From Paenibacillus marchantiophytorum (GTDB taxonomy: Bacteria; Bacillota; Bacilli; Paenibacillales; NBRC-103111), in contig NZ_BMHE01000001.1 in the NCBI RefSeq assembly GCF_014640555.1, positions 186,001-250,000 of the forward strand: a stretch of DNA of 64,000 nt, read 5' to 3'. A program made the translations under genes and the position numbers. The notes beneath the pieces are model-generated. The model saw nothing but the letters and a program-made list of their open reading frames with translations. It ran no database searches and was not told where the DNA came from. How positions within the stretch are numbered: position 1 is the first letter of the stretch; the number at the start of each line of letters is the position of its first letter. This document shows positions 44,239 to 54,300 of the stretch, piece by piece.

Positions 44239-44697
44239 TTACCTGCGGTATGGTTTCTTCGATCGGGGTGGACCCAGAATTTCAGCCCAGATCACGCCTT
44301 GCATCAGTTGATCTTGCTTTACCTCATCGGGAAATGCACTGGATGAAGCAATCGCATTGGCATAAATGGGGGAATTTTCTGTACTCCTCTGCACAGTGGA
44401 TCCAAAAGGCGAACCTTTGGATTTGGGCATTGCCGCCTCAGGTTTGCCAGCATGGGACCGCCCAAAATCGTCCGCTGTGCGGTTTGGAGGCTCCGTGCCG
44501 CCAAAGCTTCGCGTTGCTGCGTCCGCCGCTTCAGACGGCCTTGGGACGCGTGTAGTCGTCTCTCCAAACGAAGGCATCCCTCGCTTAGGCGATCCTGACG
44601 CTCCACGACTGCGCTTGCTGCCGACTTGATAGAGGAACGTTATTGCGATAATAACCAGATACCAATGTTTAAACAGAAATGCAAGGAGTTGTTCCAC
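44239..44697 (-). CDS. Membrane-anchored hypothetical protein, third gene of the floA operon
   Basis: 152 residues. One N-terminal membrane helix 'FKHWYLVIIAITFLYQV', then a low-complexity Ser/Pro/Gly/Lys-rich stretch and a short conserved end 'DQLMQGVIWAEILGPPRSKK'. It lies 20 bp after floA, the place of yqfB in B. subtilis, but shows no similarity I can see. Function unknown. Confidence 0.78.
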   Translation of the reverse strand: MEQLLAFLFKHWYLVIIAITFLYQVGSKRSRGASGSPKRGMPSFGETTTRVPRPSEAADAATRSFGGTEPPNRTADDFGRSHAGKPEAAMPKSKGSPFGSTVQRSTENSPIYANAIASSSAFPDEVKQDQLMQGVIWAEILGPPRSKKPYRR

Positions 44698-44717
44698 GAG
44701 ATCACCTCATAAACCTT

Positions 44718-45707
44718 TTATTCTTTATCGCCTTTGCCATCATTGACTTTGCCTAGCGAAGAACGCATTTGGGTATCTGCATCAATGTTTTTGAGATTCA
44801 TATAATCCATCACGCCTAAGTTGCCGCTGCGAAGCGCTTCCGCCATGGCAAGCGGTACTTGCGACTCGGACTCAACAACCTTCGCACGCATCTCGACAAC
44901 CTTCGCTTTCATTTCTTGCTCAGCGGCAACTGCCATTGCCCGTCTTTCCTCCGCTTTGGCTTGCGCAATCCGCTTATCGGCTTCCGCTTGTTCCGTTTGC
45001 AAATGCGCGCCAATATTCTTGCCCACATCTACGTCAGCGATATCAATCGATAAAATCTCGAAGGCAGTACCGGCATCCAAGCCTTTGCCTAACACTGTAC
45101 GAGAGATTAAATCAGGATTTTCGAGCACATCCTTATGCGAGTCGCTCGAACCGACGGTTGTGACGATCCCCTCGCCAACACGGGCAATAATCGTTTCCTC
45201 ACCTGCGCCCCCGACCAACCGATCGATATTGGCACGCACGGTAACCCTGGCAATAACTTTGACCTCAATACCGTTCTTCGCAACAGCCGAAACATTAGGC
45301 GTTTCGATGACACGTGGATTTACACTCATTTGAACCGCCAGCAAGACGTCACGCCCTGCAAGATCGATGGCTGCCGCGCGTTCAAATTCCAGATGAATCT
45401 TGGCACGATGCGCCGCAATCAAGGCATTGACAACACGGTCTACATTACCACCCGCCAGAAAATGACTCTCTAGTTGGTTCACACTTAAATCAATACCGGC
45501 TTTCGTTGCTTTGATCATCGGGTTCACAATACGGCTCGGTGTAACCCGGCGAAGTCTCATCGCAATTAAGGTAATAATACTGATGCGAACCCCGGATGCG
45601 AGCGCTGAAATCCATAGCATAACAGGTACAACACTTAACAAAATTGATAATACGATAATAATAATTGCTGCCATTAACACCAAATATAAGCCTGGTTCAA
45701 TATTCAT
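44718..45707 (-). CDS. floA: Flotillin-like protein FloA (YqfA)
   Basis: 329 residues. N-terminal membrane hairpin '[20 protein letters not shown]', PHB/SPFH region ('[20 protein letters not shown]', '[20 protein letters not shown]') and a coiled-coil end rich in Ala/Glu/Lys ('[20 protein letters not shown]'). It organises functional membrane microdomains with NfeD proteins. Second gene of nfeD-floA-44239. Confidence 0.95.
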   Translation of the reverse strand: MNIEPGLYLVLMAAIIIIVLSILLSVVPVMLWISALASGVRISIITLIAMRLRRVTPSRIVNPMIKATKAGIDLSVNQLESHFLAGGNVDRVVNALIAAHRAKIHLEFERAAAIDLAGRDVLLAVQMSVNPRVIETPNVSAVAKNGIEVKVIARVTVRANIDRLVGGAGEETIIARVGEGIVTTVGSSDSHKDVLENPDLISRTVLGKGLDAGTAFEILSIDIADVDVGKNIGAHLQTEQAEADKRIAQAKAEERRAMAVAAEQEMKAKVVEMRAKVVESESQVPLAMAEALRSGNLGVMDYMNLKNIDADTQMRSSLGKVNDGKGDKE

Positions 45708-45719
45708 TCTGAAATCCCC

Positions 45720-46385
45720 CTAACTAAGTTTTGAATCCTTCTCCTTGACAACGACACGAGCTCCCTCAACTTCTACAACAACAACTTGCCTGCCAGCCGA
45801 AATAAAACTGCCATTGGTCACGACATCGATCCGTTCCCCCTGAATGATAGCCGTACCTGCCGGTCGAAGGGGAGTTACAGCTTCACCCGTCAAACCAGTT
45901 AAGTACATGAGATCCGGGCTCGAAGTAAATCCCTTGTCTGTCGTTAGCTGCTCTTTCAGAATAAAACGATTCCAAACGCCGCGGTGCTTGAAGGTTTTGA
46001 TTGCATACACAATTACAACTATAGCAATCAACAAGGCGATTCCCAGCATTAACGCCGCTTCTTTGGGATTGGACGAAGCCATCAGCACGCCGCCAAAGAG
46101 GCATATGGCCCCCAGTACGCTTAGAATTCCAAAGCTGGGAACAACTAATTCCAAAATAAGTAGAATTAATCCGATGCCAAACACGGCCAAATCGCCAAAA
46201 CCAGCAAAACCTGCCAAATAAAACCCAAGAAAATAGAGACCAAAACCTGCTACCCCAGCTAAAGCGAGCAATCCACTGCTAAAGAATAAAAGTTCTAAAG
46301 CAATCCCAATTATACCAACCACTAATAAAACGGTTGCAGTAACTGGATGAGTCAGAAAGGCGGACAAGTTTTCAACAAACATCAT
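45720..46385 (-). CDS. nfeD: NfeD-like membrane protein without protease domain
   Basis: 221 residues. Four to five membrane helices (about 15-125) and a C-terminal OB-fold NfeD domain ('GLTGEAVTPLRPAGTAIIQG', 'ISAGRQVVVVEVEGARVVV'). The ClpP-like serine protease domain of long NfeD (YqeZ) is absent. Partner of FloA, whose gene starts 12 bp on. Start ATG 46385 with AAGGAG 6 nt upstream (second ATG adjacent). Confidence 0.92.
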   Translation of the reverse strand: MMFVENLSAFLTHPVTATVLLVVGIIGIALELLFFSSGLLALAGVAGFGLYFLGFYLAGFAGFGDLAVFGIGLILLILELVVPSFGILSVLGAICLFGGVLMASSNPKEAALMLGIALLIAIVVIVYAIKTFKHRGVWNRFILKEQLTTDKGFTSSPDLMYLTGLTGEAVTPLRPAGTAIIQGERIDVVTNGSFISAGRQVVVVEVEGARVVVKEKDSKLS

Positions 46386-46460
46386 CTTTCACTCCTTCCC
46401 TGATTCTTCCTTCTCATTAATATGTACGCTCGAAACGACAAACTGTTTCATTTTGTGAAT

Positions 46461-46499
46461 AAAATAAAAAGACCGAGTGGACGGAATCCTCTCGGTCTT
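46461..46499 (-). terminator. Terminator after yqeY
   Basis: 9-bp stem AAGACCGAG 46469-46477 / CTCGGTCTT 46491-46499; minus-strand tail TTTTTATTTTATT. Confidence 0.92.
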
Positions 46500-46515
46500 G
46501 TAAAACACATTTGTA

Positions 46516-46959
46516 TTATCCCAATAATTGTTGGACTAACTGATTGATAAGTTTACCATCAGCACGTCCCTTAACCTGAGGCATCAATGCCGTCATCACT
46601 TTGCCCATATCCGCTTTGGAAGAAGCACCAATTTGTTCGATGGTCTGCTGTACAATGGCTTTCACTTCTTCCTCAGAAAGCTGTTGCGGCATGTACTCAG
46701 CTAGAATAACAAGTTCTGCCTTCAGGCTCTCGGCCAAATCATCTCTGCCGGCCTTCGTAAATTCTTGGAGGGAATCCTTACGCTGTTTGATTTCACGAGT
46801 TAGAACGTCAAGCACTTCATTGTCATCTAAGGCTCTTTTCAGATCAATCTCTTGATTCTTAATAGTGGATCTCACCATTCGAATAACCGAGAGTTTGAAC
46901 TTGTCCTGACTCTTCATCGCTTGCTTCATATCTTCGTTCAATCGATCGCTTAAGCTCAT
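46516..46959 (-). CDS. yqeY: YqeY/GatB-domain protein
   Basis: 147 residues. GatB/YqeY domain ('SLSDRLNEDMKQAMKSQDK', 'ELVILAEYMPQQLSEEEVKA', 'GKVMTALMPQVKGRADGKL'), related to the tRNA-binding tail of the Glu-tRNA-Gln amidotransferase B subunit. Follows rpsU by 8 bp, a conserved pair. Confidence 0.95.
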   Translation of the reverse strand: MSLSDRLNEDMKQAMKSQDKFKLSVIRMVRSTIKNQEIDLKRALDDNEVLDVLTREIKQRKDSLQEFTKAGRDDLAESLKAELVILAEYMPQQLSEEEVKAIVQQTIEQIGASSKADMGKVMTALMPQVKGRADGKLINQLVQQLLG

Positions 46960-46967
46960 GTTGCCTC

Positions 46968-47141
46968 CTAGAACTTTCTCTTACGAGCAGCCTCTGATTT
47001 AAGCTTACGCTTAACGCTTGGCTTGTCATAGTGTTTACGTTTCTTAACTTCTGCTAGAATGCCATCCTTAGCGATGGAACGCTTAAAGCGACGAAGTGCA
47101 GCATCTATAGTTTCGTTCTTACGAACTCGAGTTTCTGACAA
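46968..47141 (-). CDS. rpsU: 30S ribosomal protein S21
   Basis: 57 residues, the normal length: '[20 protein letters not shown]' at the start, '[20 protein letters not shown]' near the end. The start is TTG 47139-47141, preceded by GGAGGGAGGG; the frame stays open further upstream but those residues are not S21. Confidence 0.97.
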   Translation of the reverse strand: MSETRVRKNETIDAALRRFKRSIAKDGILAEVKKRKHYDKPSVKRKLKSEAARKRKF

Positions 47142-47255
47142 CAGTTTTCCCTCCCTCCGAACAGACCATCTAAGATCAAACGGTTCATCAAATCTCATTA
47201 TAGGTGATAGTAATTAGGGTGTCAATCGAATACTTGCGATTAATTAAAGATAGCG

Positions 47256-47606
47256 TTAATTATGAACGCCTAAAGGAGACAACCTTGCCCCAGCCATCAA
47301 ATGATAGTGAAGATGATGAACAATCTGTCCAGCGTTCGCTCCATTATTGGTAATGACACGATAACCGGATTCTGTAACGCCTAGTTCTCTAGCAATTTGC
47401 GCGGCAGCGTTTTGCATCTGCCCAATCAATGCCCAGTCTTCAGAACCCGCTTCTGCTAGTGATGCGATATGCTTTTTGGGGATAATCAGGACATGGATCG
47501 GTGATGCGGGCTGAATATCATGGAAAGCTAGAATCTGATCATCCTCGTAAACCTTCTTGGAAGGAAGATCCCCTGCAACAATTTTACAAAAAATACAATC
47601 ACTCAC
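47256..47606 (-). CDS. HIT-family nucleotide hydrolase/transferase
   Basis: 116 residues. Zinc-binding Cys pair 'DCIFCKIVAGDLPSKKVYED' at the start, 'HVLIIPKKHIASL' and the histidine triad 'HHLHYHLMAG'. HINT-type purine nucleotide phosphoramidase family. GTG start 47604-47606 with GGAGGG about 12 nt upstream. Confidence 0.95.
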   Translation of the reverse strand: MSDCIFCKIVAGDLPSKKVYEDDQILAFHDIQPASPIHVLIIPKKHIASLAEAGSEDWALIGQMQNAAAQIARELGVTESGYRVITNNGANAGQIVHHLHYHLMAGARLSPLGVHN

Positions 47607-47708
47607 AAGTAAGCTTGTCCCTCCACTTTCCTAGTCCTTCTACGTTAATTTTATCGGAAACATATGAAAAAATCCAATCCAATTGCGACTTTTTAATGGC
47701 ACCGCTGC

Positions 47709-47745
47709 AAAAAAAAGAAACATCACCCCGACAGTGTGAGGTTTC
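47709..47745 (-). terminator. Terminator after rsgA
   Basis: GAAAC 47717-47721 pairs with GTTTC 47741-47745, with a TCAC/GTGA inner stem and one mismatch; minus-strand tail is eight T. It lies about 140 bp past the rsgA stop; the intervening 47746-47884 holds no gene I can support. Confidence 0.75.
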
Positions 47746-47884
47746 AACGAATAAACCGCTTTTTCTACCAATAATTCTTCCAAAACCGTAGTCTGGATAC
47801 TCGGCCCGCAGGAACAGCTACAGCATATCCAGCTACAGGCAAAAGGCTACTCAGAGCTCGTTATTTCTGCTGTTGTTTGGCAGC

Positions 47885-48949
47885 TTACAAGCGATTATTT
47901 TGACTTTTCATTGCCTGGTGCAGCTTCTTCCACTTGGCCTTTTCCGCTGCTTGCAGACCTTTATCTTCTTTGCGCGCCAAGTAGGCAAGTTCCTTCTGCA
48001 ATTTCAAATAACTTTGAAAGCGCTCATGCCCAAGCGTCCCTTCGTCCAGCGCGTTTCTCACCGCACATTTGGGTTCATTAGCATGCTTGCAATCTTGAAA
48101 AAAGCACTTCTCAGCGATGTCCTCCACATCTTGAAATGAGGTGCTCAGCCCCTCGGAAGCGTCCCAGAGCTGAAGTTCCCTCATCCCTGGAGTATCTATC
48201 AAAATGCCGCCGCCGGGCAGCGTGATCAACTCTCGATGGGTCGTGGTATGTTTCCCTTTGTCGTCTCCGAATCGGATATCGCCAGTCTCCAAAATATCTT
48301 CCCCATAGATATGATTTACCAAGGTCGACTTCCCAACCCCAGAGGAGCCAAGTAATGCCACAGTCTGACCTCGCGAGATATAAGGAGCCAATTGGTCAAG
48401 CCCACGATTTGCAGCGGAGCTGATGACATGAATGGGAACACCTACAGCAATAGCCGCGACTTCCGCAGCTAAGGCTTCCGGATCCTCGCACAAATCCGCC
48501 TTACTGAGCACAATCACCGGATTGGCCCCGCTTTCCCAAGCAAGCACCAAGTAACGTTCAATTCTGCGCACATTAAAGTCCTGATTCAGCGCAGTAACCA
48601 GAAACACGGTATTTACGTTCGTAGCGACGATTTGCTCTTCATTGACTTGTCCAGCCACTTTCCGGGAAAACTTACTTTGGCGCGGCAGTACAGCATGAAC
48701 CGTTGCTCGCTGTTCTTCGGCTCTGATTGAAACCACAACCCAATCACCTACGGCTGGGTAGTCTTCACGATGAATCGCAAGGTGCCGCATTTTACCGGAA
48801 ACTTCCGCTAACACCTCACCCGATTCTGTTAACACGCGATACATATGTTTATGTTCCAAGGACACCCGTCCTGCCTGATATCCTTCACTAAGATAGGGTT
48901 CAAATGATTTTTCGAAAAAAGTGTTCCAGCCTAAATCGGTTTTTATCAA
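47885..48949 (-). CDS. rsgA: Ribosome small-subunit GTPase RsgA
   Basis: 354 residues. OB-fold N-terminus, circularly permuted GTPase: G4 'VLSKADL' comes before G1 'LLGSSGVGKSTLVNHIYG' and G3 'DTPGMRELQLWD', then the zinc site 'CFFQDCKHANEPKCAV'. It checks maturation of the 30S decoding centre. Divergent from the TetR-flavoenzyme frame. Confidence 0.96.
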   Translation of the reverse strand: MIKTDLGWNTFFEKSFEPYLSEGYQAGRVSLEHKHMYRVLTESGEVLAEVSGKMRHLAIHREDYPAVGDWVVVSIRAEEQRATVHAVLPRQSKFSRKVAGQVNEEQIVATNVNTVFLVTALNQDFNVRRIERYLVLAWESGANPVIVLSKADLCEDPEALAAEVAAIAVGVPIHVISSAANRGLDQLAPYISRGQTVALLGSSGVGKSTLVNHIYGEDILETGDIRFGDDKGKHTTTHRELITLPGGGILIDTPGMRELQLWDASEGLSTSFQDVEDIAEKCFFQDCKHANEPKCAVRNALDEGTLGHERFQSYLKLQKELAYLARKEDKGLQAAEKAKWKKLHQAMKSQNNRL

Positions 48950-49052
48950 GTTTACGTGTCATCCTCTCATTGCTTTCTAGGTCTAAGTATAGTCCGCAAT
49001 CTAAGGCACTACACGGGAAACAATGGTTTAGATTAATCTTTCCTGATTGTTT

Positions 49053-49089
49053 CAGACATCGGTCAATTCAAATGTAGACTATCGGTCTA
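49053..49089 (+). promoter_or_regulatory. Likely TetR operator (palindrome plus related upstream site)
   Basis: TAGAC-TATCG-GTCTA at 49075-49089 is a perfect 5-bp inverted repeat with a 5-bp centre; GACATCGGTC at 49055-49064 repeats its core 20 bp upstream. The palindrome covers the -35 box of the promoter at 49075-49103, the expected place for autorepression by the TetR protein encoded just downstream. Confidence 0.6.
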
Positions 49090-49103
49090 TTTTTGCATAT
49101 AAT
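49075..49103 (+). promoter_or_regulatory. SigA promoter of the TetR-flavoenzyme frame
   Basis: TAGACT (49075-49080), 17-bp spacer, TATAAT (49098-49103). The predicted transcript starts close to 49110, leaving only a very short leader before ATG 49116. Confidence 0.65.
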
Positions 49104-49115
49104 AGGAATAAATCG

Positions 49116-51062
49116 ATGATTGGGAACGGAGTGAGCCGTCTGAGTCAATTCATGAGAGCCACTACCCGCAAAAAGCGAGATGTCATGATGGAAGTCGCTT
49201 TAACGATGTTCATGGACAAAGGATATGAAAATGTATCCGTAGACGACATAATTGCCGCTACCCGGACGTCGAAGGGAACTTTTTACCATTATTTCAAAAG
49301 TAAAGATGCCATCATTTCCGCCATCTACAGCAAGCAAATCGAGTTAATTCAGGATTGGGTGAAACAGCCGCCCTCAAAGGTGCAGTCGCTTGAAGGACAT
49401 ATCAATCGTTTGTTTTTAGACTTAGCGTCTAACATTCAATCATCACCAAGGCTGATTCGCAGCCTGCAAGCTATTTCTTTACAAAATGAAACCGTAAAAA
49501 TGGCTGAACAACACCAATTAAACGTTCTCTCGGACAGTTTGCTGCACTGGCTGCCTGATCCACTTAAAATCGATCTGCTCGTATGCATGTACATTGGCAC
49601 GCTTCGAACTTGGAGCAACCAAGAGCATGCCGACCTGCTCGCCATGATGACCAATAACTTAGCTTGGATATGGGTGGGCCTTAGATCCGAAGCGCCCAAT
49701 GCCCCACTTCAAGTAGAACCAGCCCCCAAGGAGGAGCACAAAATGAAAATAGCGATTATCGGCGGAGGTCTAGCCGGACTGACCGCAGCAGCTTATTTAT
49801 CGGAGAACTCTAACATTGAAGGTATTTTATTCGAACGCAGCCCGCAGCTTGGAGGCCGTGCATTTACGTATGAGAAAGCGGGCTTCACGCTGAATTACGG
49901 CGCGCATGCCATCTATGGCATAGACCGACATACCTTAACCAATATGGAACGTGAACTAGGTCTCTCCTTTTCTTCCAAGCAAGTGGATAAACGCAAAGTA
50001 TTTTACGCCAAACATAATCAGTTGACACCTGCTCCGCTTGATGCGATCAATTTACTGAAAACCGATCTGCTCAGCACAGCGCAAAAAGTAAGGTTCGTGG
50101 GTGAAATCGCGGCGATCATCGCAAATATTCATAATTTAAAAAATTATGCGACTTTAGCGGATTACTTGGCCGAATCCAATGCCGATGAAGACGTGAAAGA
50201 ACTGTGGGAACATCTCGTCTGCTCCAACTTCTTCATTACGCCTGAGGATGCCAGAAATGTCTCCGGAGCTGTCATCAGCGAGTATTACCATAACCTGTTC
50301 CTCTCCTCCAAACCGGTAAATTATGTGCTTGGCAGTTGGGCTGTCATCACCAATCAATTAAAGCAAAAAATCACTTCCACAGGAAAATGGAACATTGCCC
50401 TTCAAGAAGGCGTTGAGAGTCTGCGCTATGCTGATCGCAAATTTATTTTGCAGACCAAAAATCAGGAAACGGCCTTTGACAAAGTCATTTTCGCCATGCC
50501 GGTGCAGCAAGTGGTCAAATTATTAAAAGGCACGGCGTGGGAGCCCTTCCTTGCTCCTTATGAAGCCAATACTGCAACCGAAGTTATGGTTTATGACGTC
50601 GGCTTAAGCCGCGTTGTCGCCAGACCATTCAGCTACATCAGTGATATGGACAATAAATTATTCATCAGCGATGTATCGGCTACGGACCACACTTTGGTGC
50701 CGGAAGGCGGTCAATTGCTGCAAGGGATTGCCTACTTAAGCGATAAATTCGACAGCGATGAGCAGCGCAAAGCTTATTTGGAAGAAAAGAATACGCAAAT
50801 GGAAGCCTTGTTCGATAAGCATTACCCAGGCTGGCGCGATGTGACGGCGGTTAAGCGGGTTTCGAAGAAAGCGATGGTTTCCAGTGTGAAAAACATTGCC
50901 ACGAACAACCTTTTGCCGATCCGCGTGGAAAATGTGCCTTTCTATTTCTGCGGCGACGGCTGTACGGGCAAAGGCGAGCTTGCTGAACGCGCCTTCTCCA
51001 GCGCACGCAGCGCGGCGCTCGCGATTGTGCAAGAGGTTCAGCAATCGCTGCTGAGCGTTTAA
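49116..51062 (+). CDS. TetR-family regulator joined in frame to a phytoene-desaturase-like FAD oxidoreductase
   Basis: One open frame of 648 codons from ATG 49116 (the frame extends to 49047). Residues ~15-200: TetR protein with the helix-turn-helix 'SVDDIIAATRTSKGTFYHYF' and an effector-binding helical part. Then, with no stop codon, 'KIAIIGGGLAGLTAAAYL' begins a ~439-residue FAD enzyme: dinucleotide-binding GxGxxG, 'FERSPQLGGRAFTYEKAGF' (GG doublet of the amine oxidase/phytoene desaturase fold) and a C-terminal FAD motif 'VENVPFYFCGDGCTGKGELA'. At the joint, AAGGAGG (49728-49734) lies 8 nt before ATG 49743, so the enzyme can also be made alone. The substrate is unknown. Fusion or lost stop codon between two operonic genes are both possible. 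Confidence 0.85.
   Translation: MIGNGVSRLSQFMRATTRKKRDVMMEVALTMFMDKGYENVSVDDIIAATRTSKGTFYHYFKSKDAIISAIYSKQIELIQDWVKQPPSKVQSLEGHINRLFLDLASNIQSSPRLIRSLQAISLQNETVKMAEQHQLNVLSDSLLHWLPDPLKIDLLVCMYIGTLRTWSNQEHADLLAMMTNNLAWIWVGLRSEAPNAPLQVEPAPKEEHKMKIAIIGGGLAGLTAAAYLSENSNIEGILFERSPQLGGRAFTYEKAGFTLNYGAHAIYGIDRHTLTNMERELGLSFSSKQVDKRKVFYAKHNQLTPAPLDAINLLKTDLLSTAQKVRFVGEIAAIIANIHNLKNYATLADYLAESNADEDVKELWEHLVCSNFFITPEDARNVSGAVISEYYHNLFLSSKPVNYVLGSWAVITNQLKQKITSTGKWNIALQEGVESLRYADRKFILQTKNQETAFDKVIFAMPVQQVVKLLKGTAWEPFLAPYEANTATEVMVYDVGLSRVVARPFSYISDMDNKLFISDVSATDHTLVPEGGQLLQGIAYLSDKFDSDEQRKAYLEEKNTQMEALFDKHYPGWRDVTAVKRVSKKAMVSSVKNIATNNLLPIRVENVPFYFCGDGCTGKGELAERAFSSARSAALAIVQEVQQSLLSV
49728..49745 (+). 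promoter_or_regulatory. Internal ribosome binding site and start for the FAD enzyme
   Basis: AAGGAGG at 49728-49734, 8-nt spacer, ATG 49743-49745, in frame with the upstream TetR coding region. Quality equals the best ribosome binding sites in this window, arguing for independent translation of the flavoenzyme. Confidence 0.8.
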
Positions 51063-51087
51063 AGCAGCAGGAACCGCCAGACAGCTG

Positions 51088-51270
51088 AAAGGGAACTTCG
51101 ATACGCTATTCGAGGAAGAAAGTGTTGGATTTAAAGTGAAACGGAACTACAGGGCGCTATTTGCCACAAGAGGCAGGCTTCAGAGGCCAAATTTTGGTAA
51201 TAAGCGATTGTAGTTCCGTTTGAATAGATATTTGGTCGATTTTCGGCAAAATAGAGGATCGTAGTTCCCT
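51088..51270. repeat. Dispersed palindromic element, copy B (reverse-reverse-forward-forward)
   Basis: Motif copies: reverse 51088-51110 and 51139-51162, forward 51199-51221 and 51249-51270; spacings about 51, 60 and 50 bp. The inner pair carries AAACGGAACTACA against TGTAGTTCCGTTT, a perfect 13-bp complement in which both arms differ from the consensus at the same pair (G:C changed to C:G). It lies in the convergent spacer between the flavoenzyme and the ctsZ-like gene. Confidence 0.88.
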
Positions 51271-51310
51271 CCGCGCGAGGCAGCAGTGTTAACTACGCGA
51301 TCACCCTAAC

Positions 51311-51352
51311 AAAAACCAGCACGACCCGCAAGAAAGGGCGTGCTGGTTTTTT
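51311..51352. terminator. Bidirectional terminator between convergent genes
   Basis: 12-bp perfect stem AAAACCAGCACG 51312-51323 / CGTGCTGGTTTT 51339-51350, A-rich on the left and T-rich on the right, so it can end both the plus-strand flavoenzyme transcript and the minus-strand cts operon. Confidence 0.92.
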
Positions 51353-51354
51353 GG

Positions 51355-54300
51355 TTATTGCTTCGTTACGCGCACATCGTCCAGATGCAGCGTAGTGCCG
51401 CCAGGTGAATCTACATAAAAGCCAACATCGATCTGCCCATTGGTCACCATTACATCGCTGACGCTGATATATTTCCACACACCGCTGTTGCTGATATTCG
51501 CATACATCGCCGATCCGCCATAATTTTGCACTTCCATGCGCGCTGTCGTTGGTGTCGTATTTTTCATGCGGACCCAAGCTTCAACTTTGTACTTCACGTT
51601 GTTGACGGGGACTGCTATGGTTTGATGCAGACTCTGTTGATAGGCGCCAGCCGCGAAGAAGTAAGCTCGTTTATCGCCTGACCAAGGTGATTCCGGCGGG
51701 TTCGTCGTCGAACCGCTGTCAATGCCATAAGCAACAGCCTGGGTGCTTGGATGCCACTCTACCCAATTGTGACTCAGGCTTGTGTCGCGTTCAAAATCAG
51801 GATTATCCAGCAGATTCAACTCAGATACAGGCGTCCCCGCCGCAGCCGTTGAAAGGAGCAAACGATCCAGATTGATATTTCCACTGTCGCCTGAATCATA
51901 TTTGAAGGCAATCGTATTGACTCCCGCATTCAAAGTTACCGTTTGCACATTGTCCTGCCAGACGTTCCAATTGCCTCCGGGACTTGTAAAGCTGGTCTGA
52001 CCCAATTTAGTTCCATTCACGTAAGTACTTACTGTTTTGGTCACGCTATTGCCATTCGCATAACGCAGAGCAACCTGATAGCTTCCGGCGCTCGGAACAT
52101 TGACGTTATATTTCACCTGTCCGCCAACTGCGCTAATACTGTCAACAAATGAGGTACCACTGTAGTTCCAATGATTCGCATTCAGCGCTGCGCCGCCAGA
52201 AATCTCTGCGCTCTCCGCCTCATATTTGCCGACCACCGGGGTGAAAGGAACCGTGATATTATCTAAGTTGACATTCCCCGTGTCGCCTGCGTCACTATAG
52301 TATTTGTAAGTGACAATATTCGCGCCCGCGGTCAATGGCAGTGTCTCCGACTGCGTTGCCCACGTATCCCAATTCGCCAAACTGTTCAGCGAAGTGGACT
52401 TCACTCTTTTTCCATTCACGAAAACACTGACAGACTTCGCCGTTCCTGAAGCATTGGCATAACGCAGCGAGACATTGTAGTCGCCACCCGTTTTCACTTT
52501 AGGATAGAAGGTGATGCCTGCGCCTGCATTGCCCAATCCATCTACAAATCCTGTACCTGTATATCCGGTATGATTCGTATTCACGGTTGCCTTGGCAGCA
52601 ACGGTGCTGCCGGAAAGCGAGGCATCCTCTGCTTCATATTGGACGGAAGATGCGCCAACTGCCGCCGTACCCGCGATGGCAATCGCTTTGGCAGAAGCGG
52701 AGCCTGCTGCCACCTTCACATAGGTCACATCGCCATAAACATCCTTGCCTGTCGCCCACCCTTCACCAGCCGCCGCTTTCAACGCCTGCAAACTCGCATA
52801 GGACGTCATTGCGCTGCTGTTGTTCGTTACAGAAGTAGCCGCTGAACCATGAAGCTTAACGATGTAGGACTGCAGCGCTGGTGTGAAACTTCCGCTTTTC
52901 GCTCCTAGCGTGAAGCTTTGCGAGCCTGAACCATTATCTTGGGCTGTCATATTTTGCTTGAAATAAGTGCCGCTCTCGTAGTTGTAGCTGGCTCCATCGT
53001 CATCATAGTAGGTGAAACTCGATGGTGTTGAGTTCGCGAAAACATCCACATCCACGGATGTGACAGCGCTTTGGCCCACGTAATCCTGCACTTTTTGGGT
53101 AGGGATGATTGCACCTTTTTTAATAAACAGCGGCATGTCTGTTAATGTTTCTGGGTTCACGGGATATTGAATCGTCTGACCGCCTGTATACGTAATGCCT
53201 CTTGCATAGTCGATCCAAGTCCCTGCCGGCAAATAAATATCCTTGCTCGTCTGCTGTTTATCCACAACAGGAGCCGCCAGCAGCCAATCACCGAACATCC
53301 AGGCATCTGTATAATTCTTCGCAGTCGTGTCGGTCGGATAGGCTTGCATCAATGGCTGAACAAGCCCATTTCCATTCTCGTAAGCACTTCTTTCGTAGGC
53401 ATACATATAGGGGATCAAAGAATAGCGAAGCTGGATCGCCTCTTTGGAGGCTTCCTCTGCCGTCGATCCGAAATACCACGGCTGACGCTGCTGATGATTG
53501 TTCCCATGTACACGGAAAACTGGCGTTAGCGCACTAAACTGCATCCAACGCGCATACAAATCCGGGTTCGGATTATTGGTCGTCCCATCCTGCTGATTGA
53601 AGCCGCCGGTATCCATCCCCCATTTCACTTGCCCATTGTTAATCGAAGACAGCATGACCGCTCGCTGCTCCTTCATCCCTGCAGCCCAGCTGATTCGCTC
53701 CCCTTTGTTGTACTGGATGCCAATATCACCAGACCAAAGGGTTGTCGCATAACGCTGCGCTCCGGGATAGAAGGTTCTTGCGGTTTGCCAAACCCGCTGT
53801 GCTCCGCTTGTGTACGCCCGCTGCCCTTCGTACATCGTCTGAGACATATGACCTGTGGTAAAGTTGCCAAACCAATACGATGCGCCGCCGGAGGATACTT
53901 TGTCTGTCTCATCATTCCACCACCCTACTATCCCCTTATCAAGGGCATCTTTGGAATGATTCCAAAACCAGCTGCGCTCACTGGCATTATAAGGGTCGAT
54001 GCTGCGCACGGTGACAGGGATGAAATAGTCCTGATACTCGCTGTGTCCCGGATAGAAGTACCCGCCATTTGTCGCATCTGTTCCTTGAGTGGTCGCAGCC
54101 GCAGAAGCATCTTTCGTGACGATCCGCGGCTTCGTGATGCCGATCATTTTGACGCCTTTGGCATCCATCGTCGACTTCCATGCTGTTGTGGAGGCAGAAG
54201 GGAAATTGGTGGTATTCCAAGCAAACTCACCATAATTTGTTTCTCCATATTTTTTCCAGTCATAATCGAAGGCGTAAGCATCGATCGGTATATTTTTGGC

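Noticed and set aside
48160..48180. AGTTCCCT match to the dispersed motif inside rsgA
   Set aside because: Single short match in coding sequence with no neighbouring copies; expected by chance.
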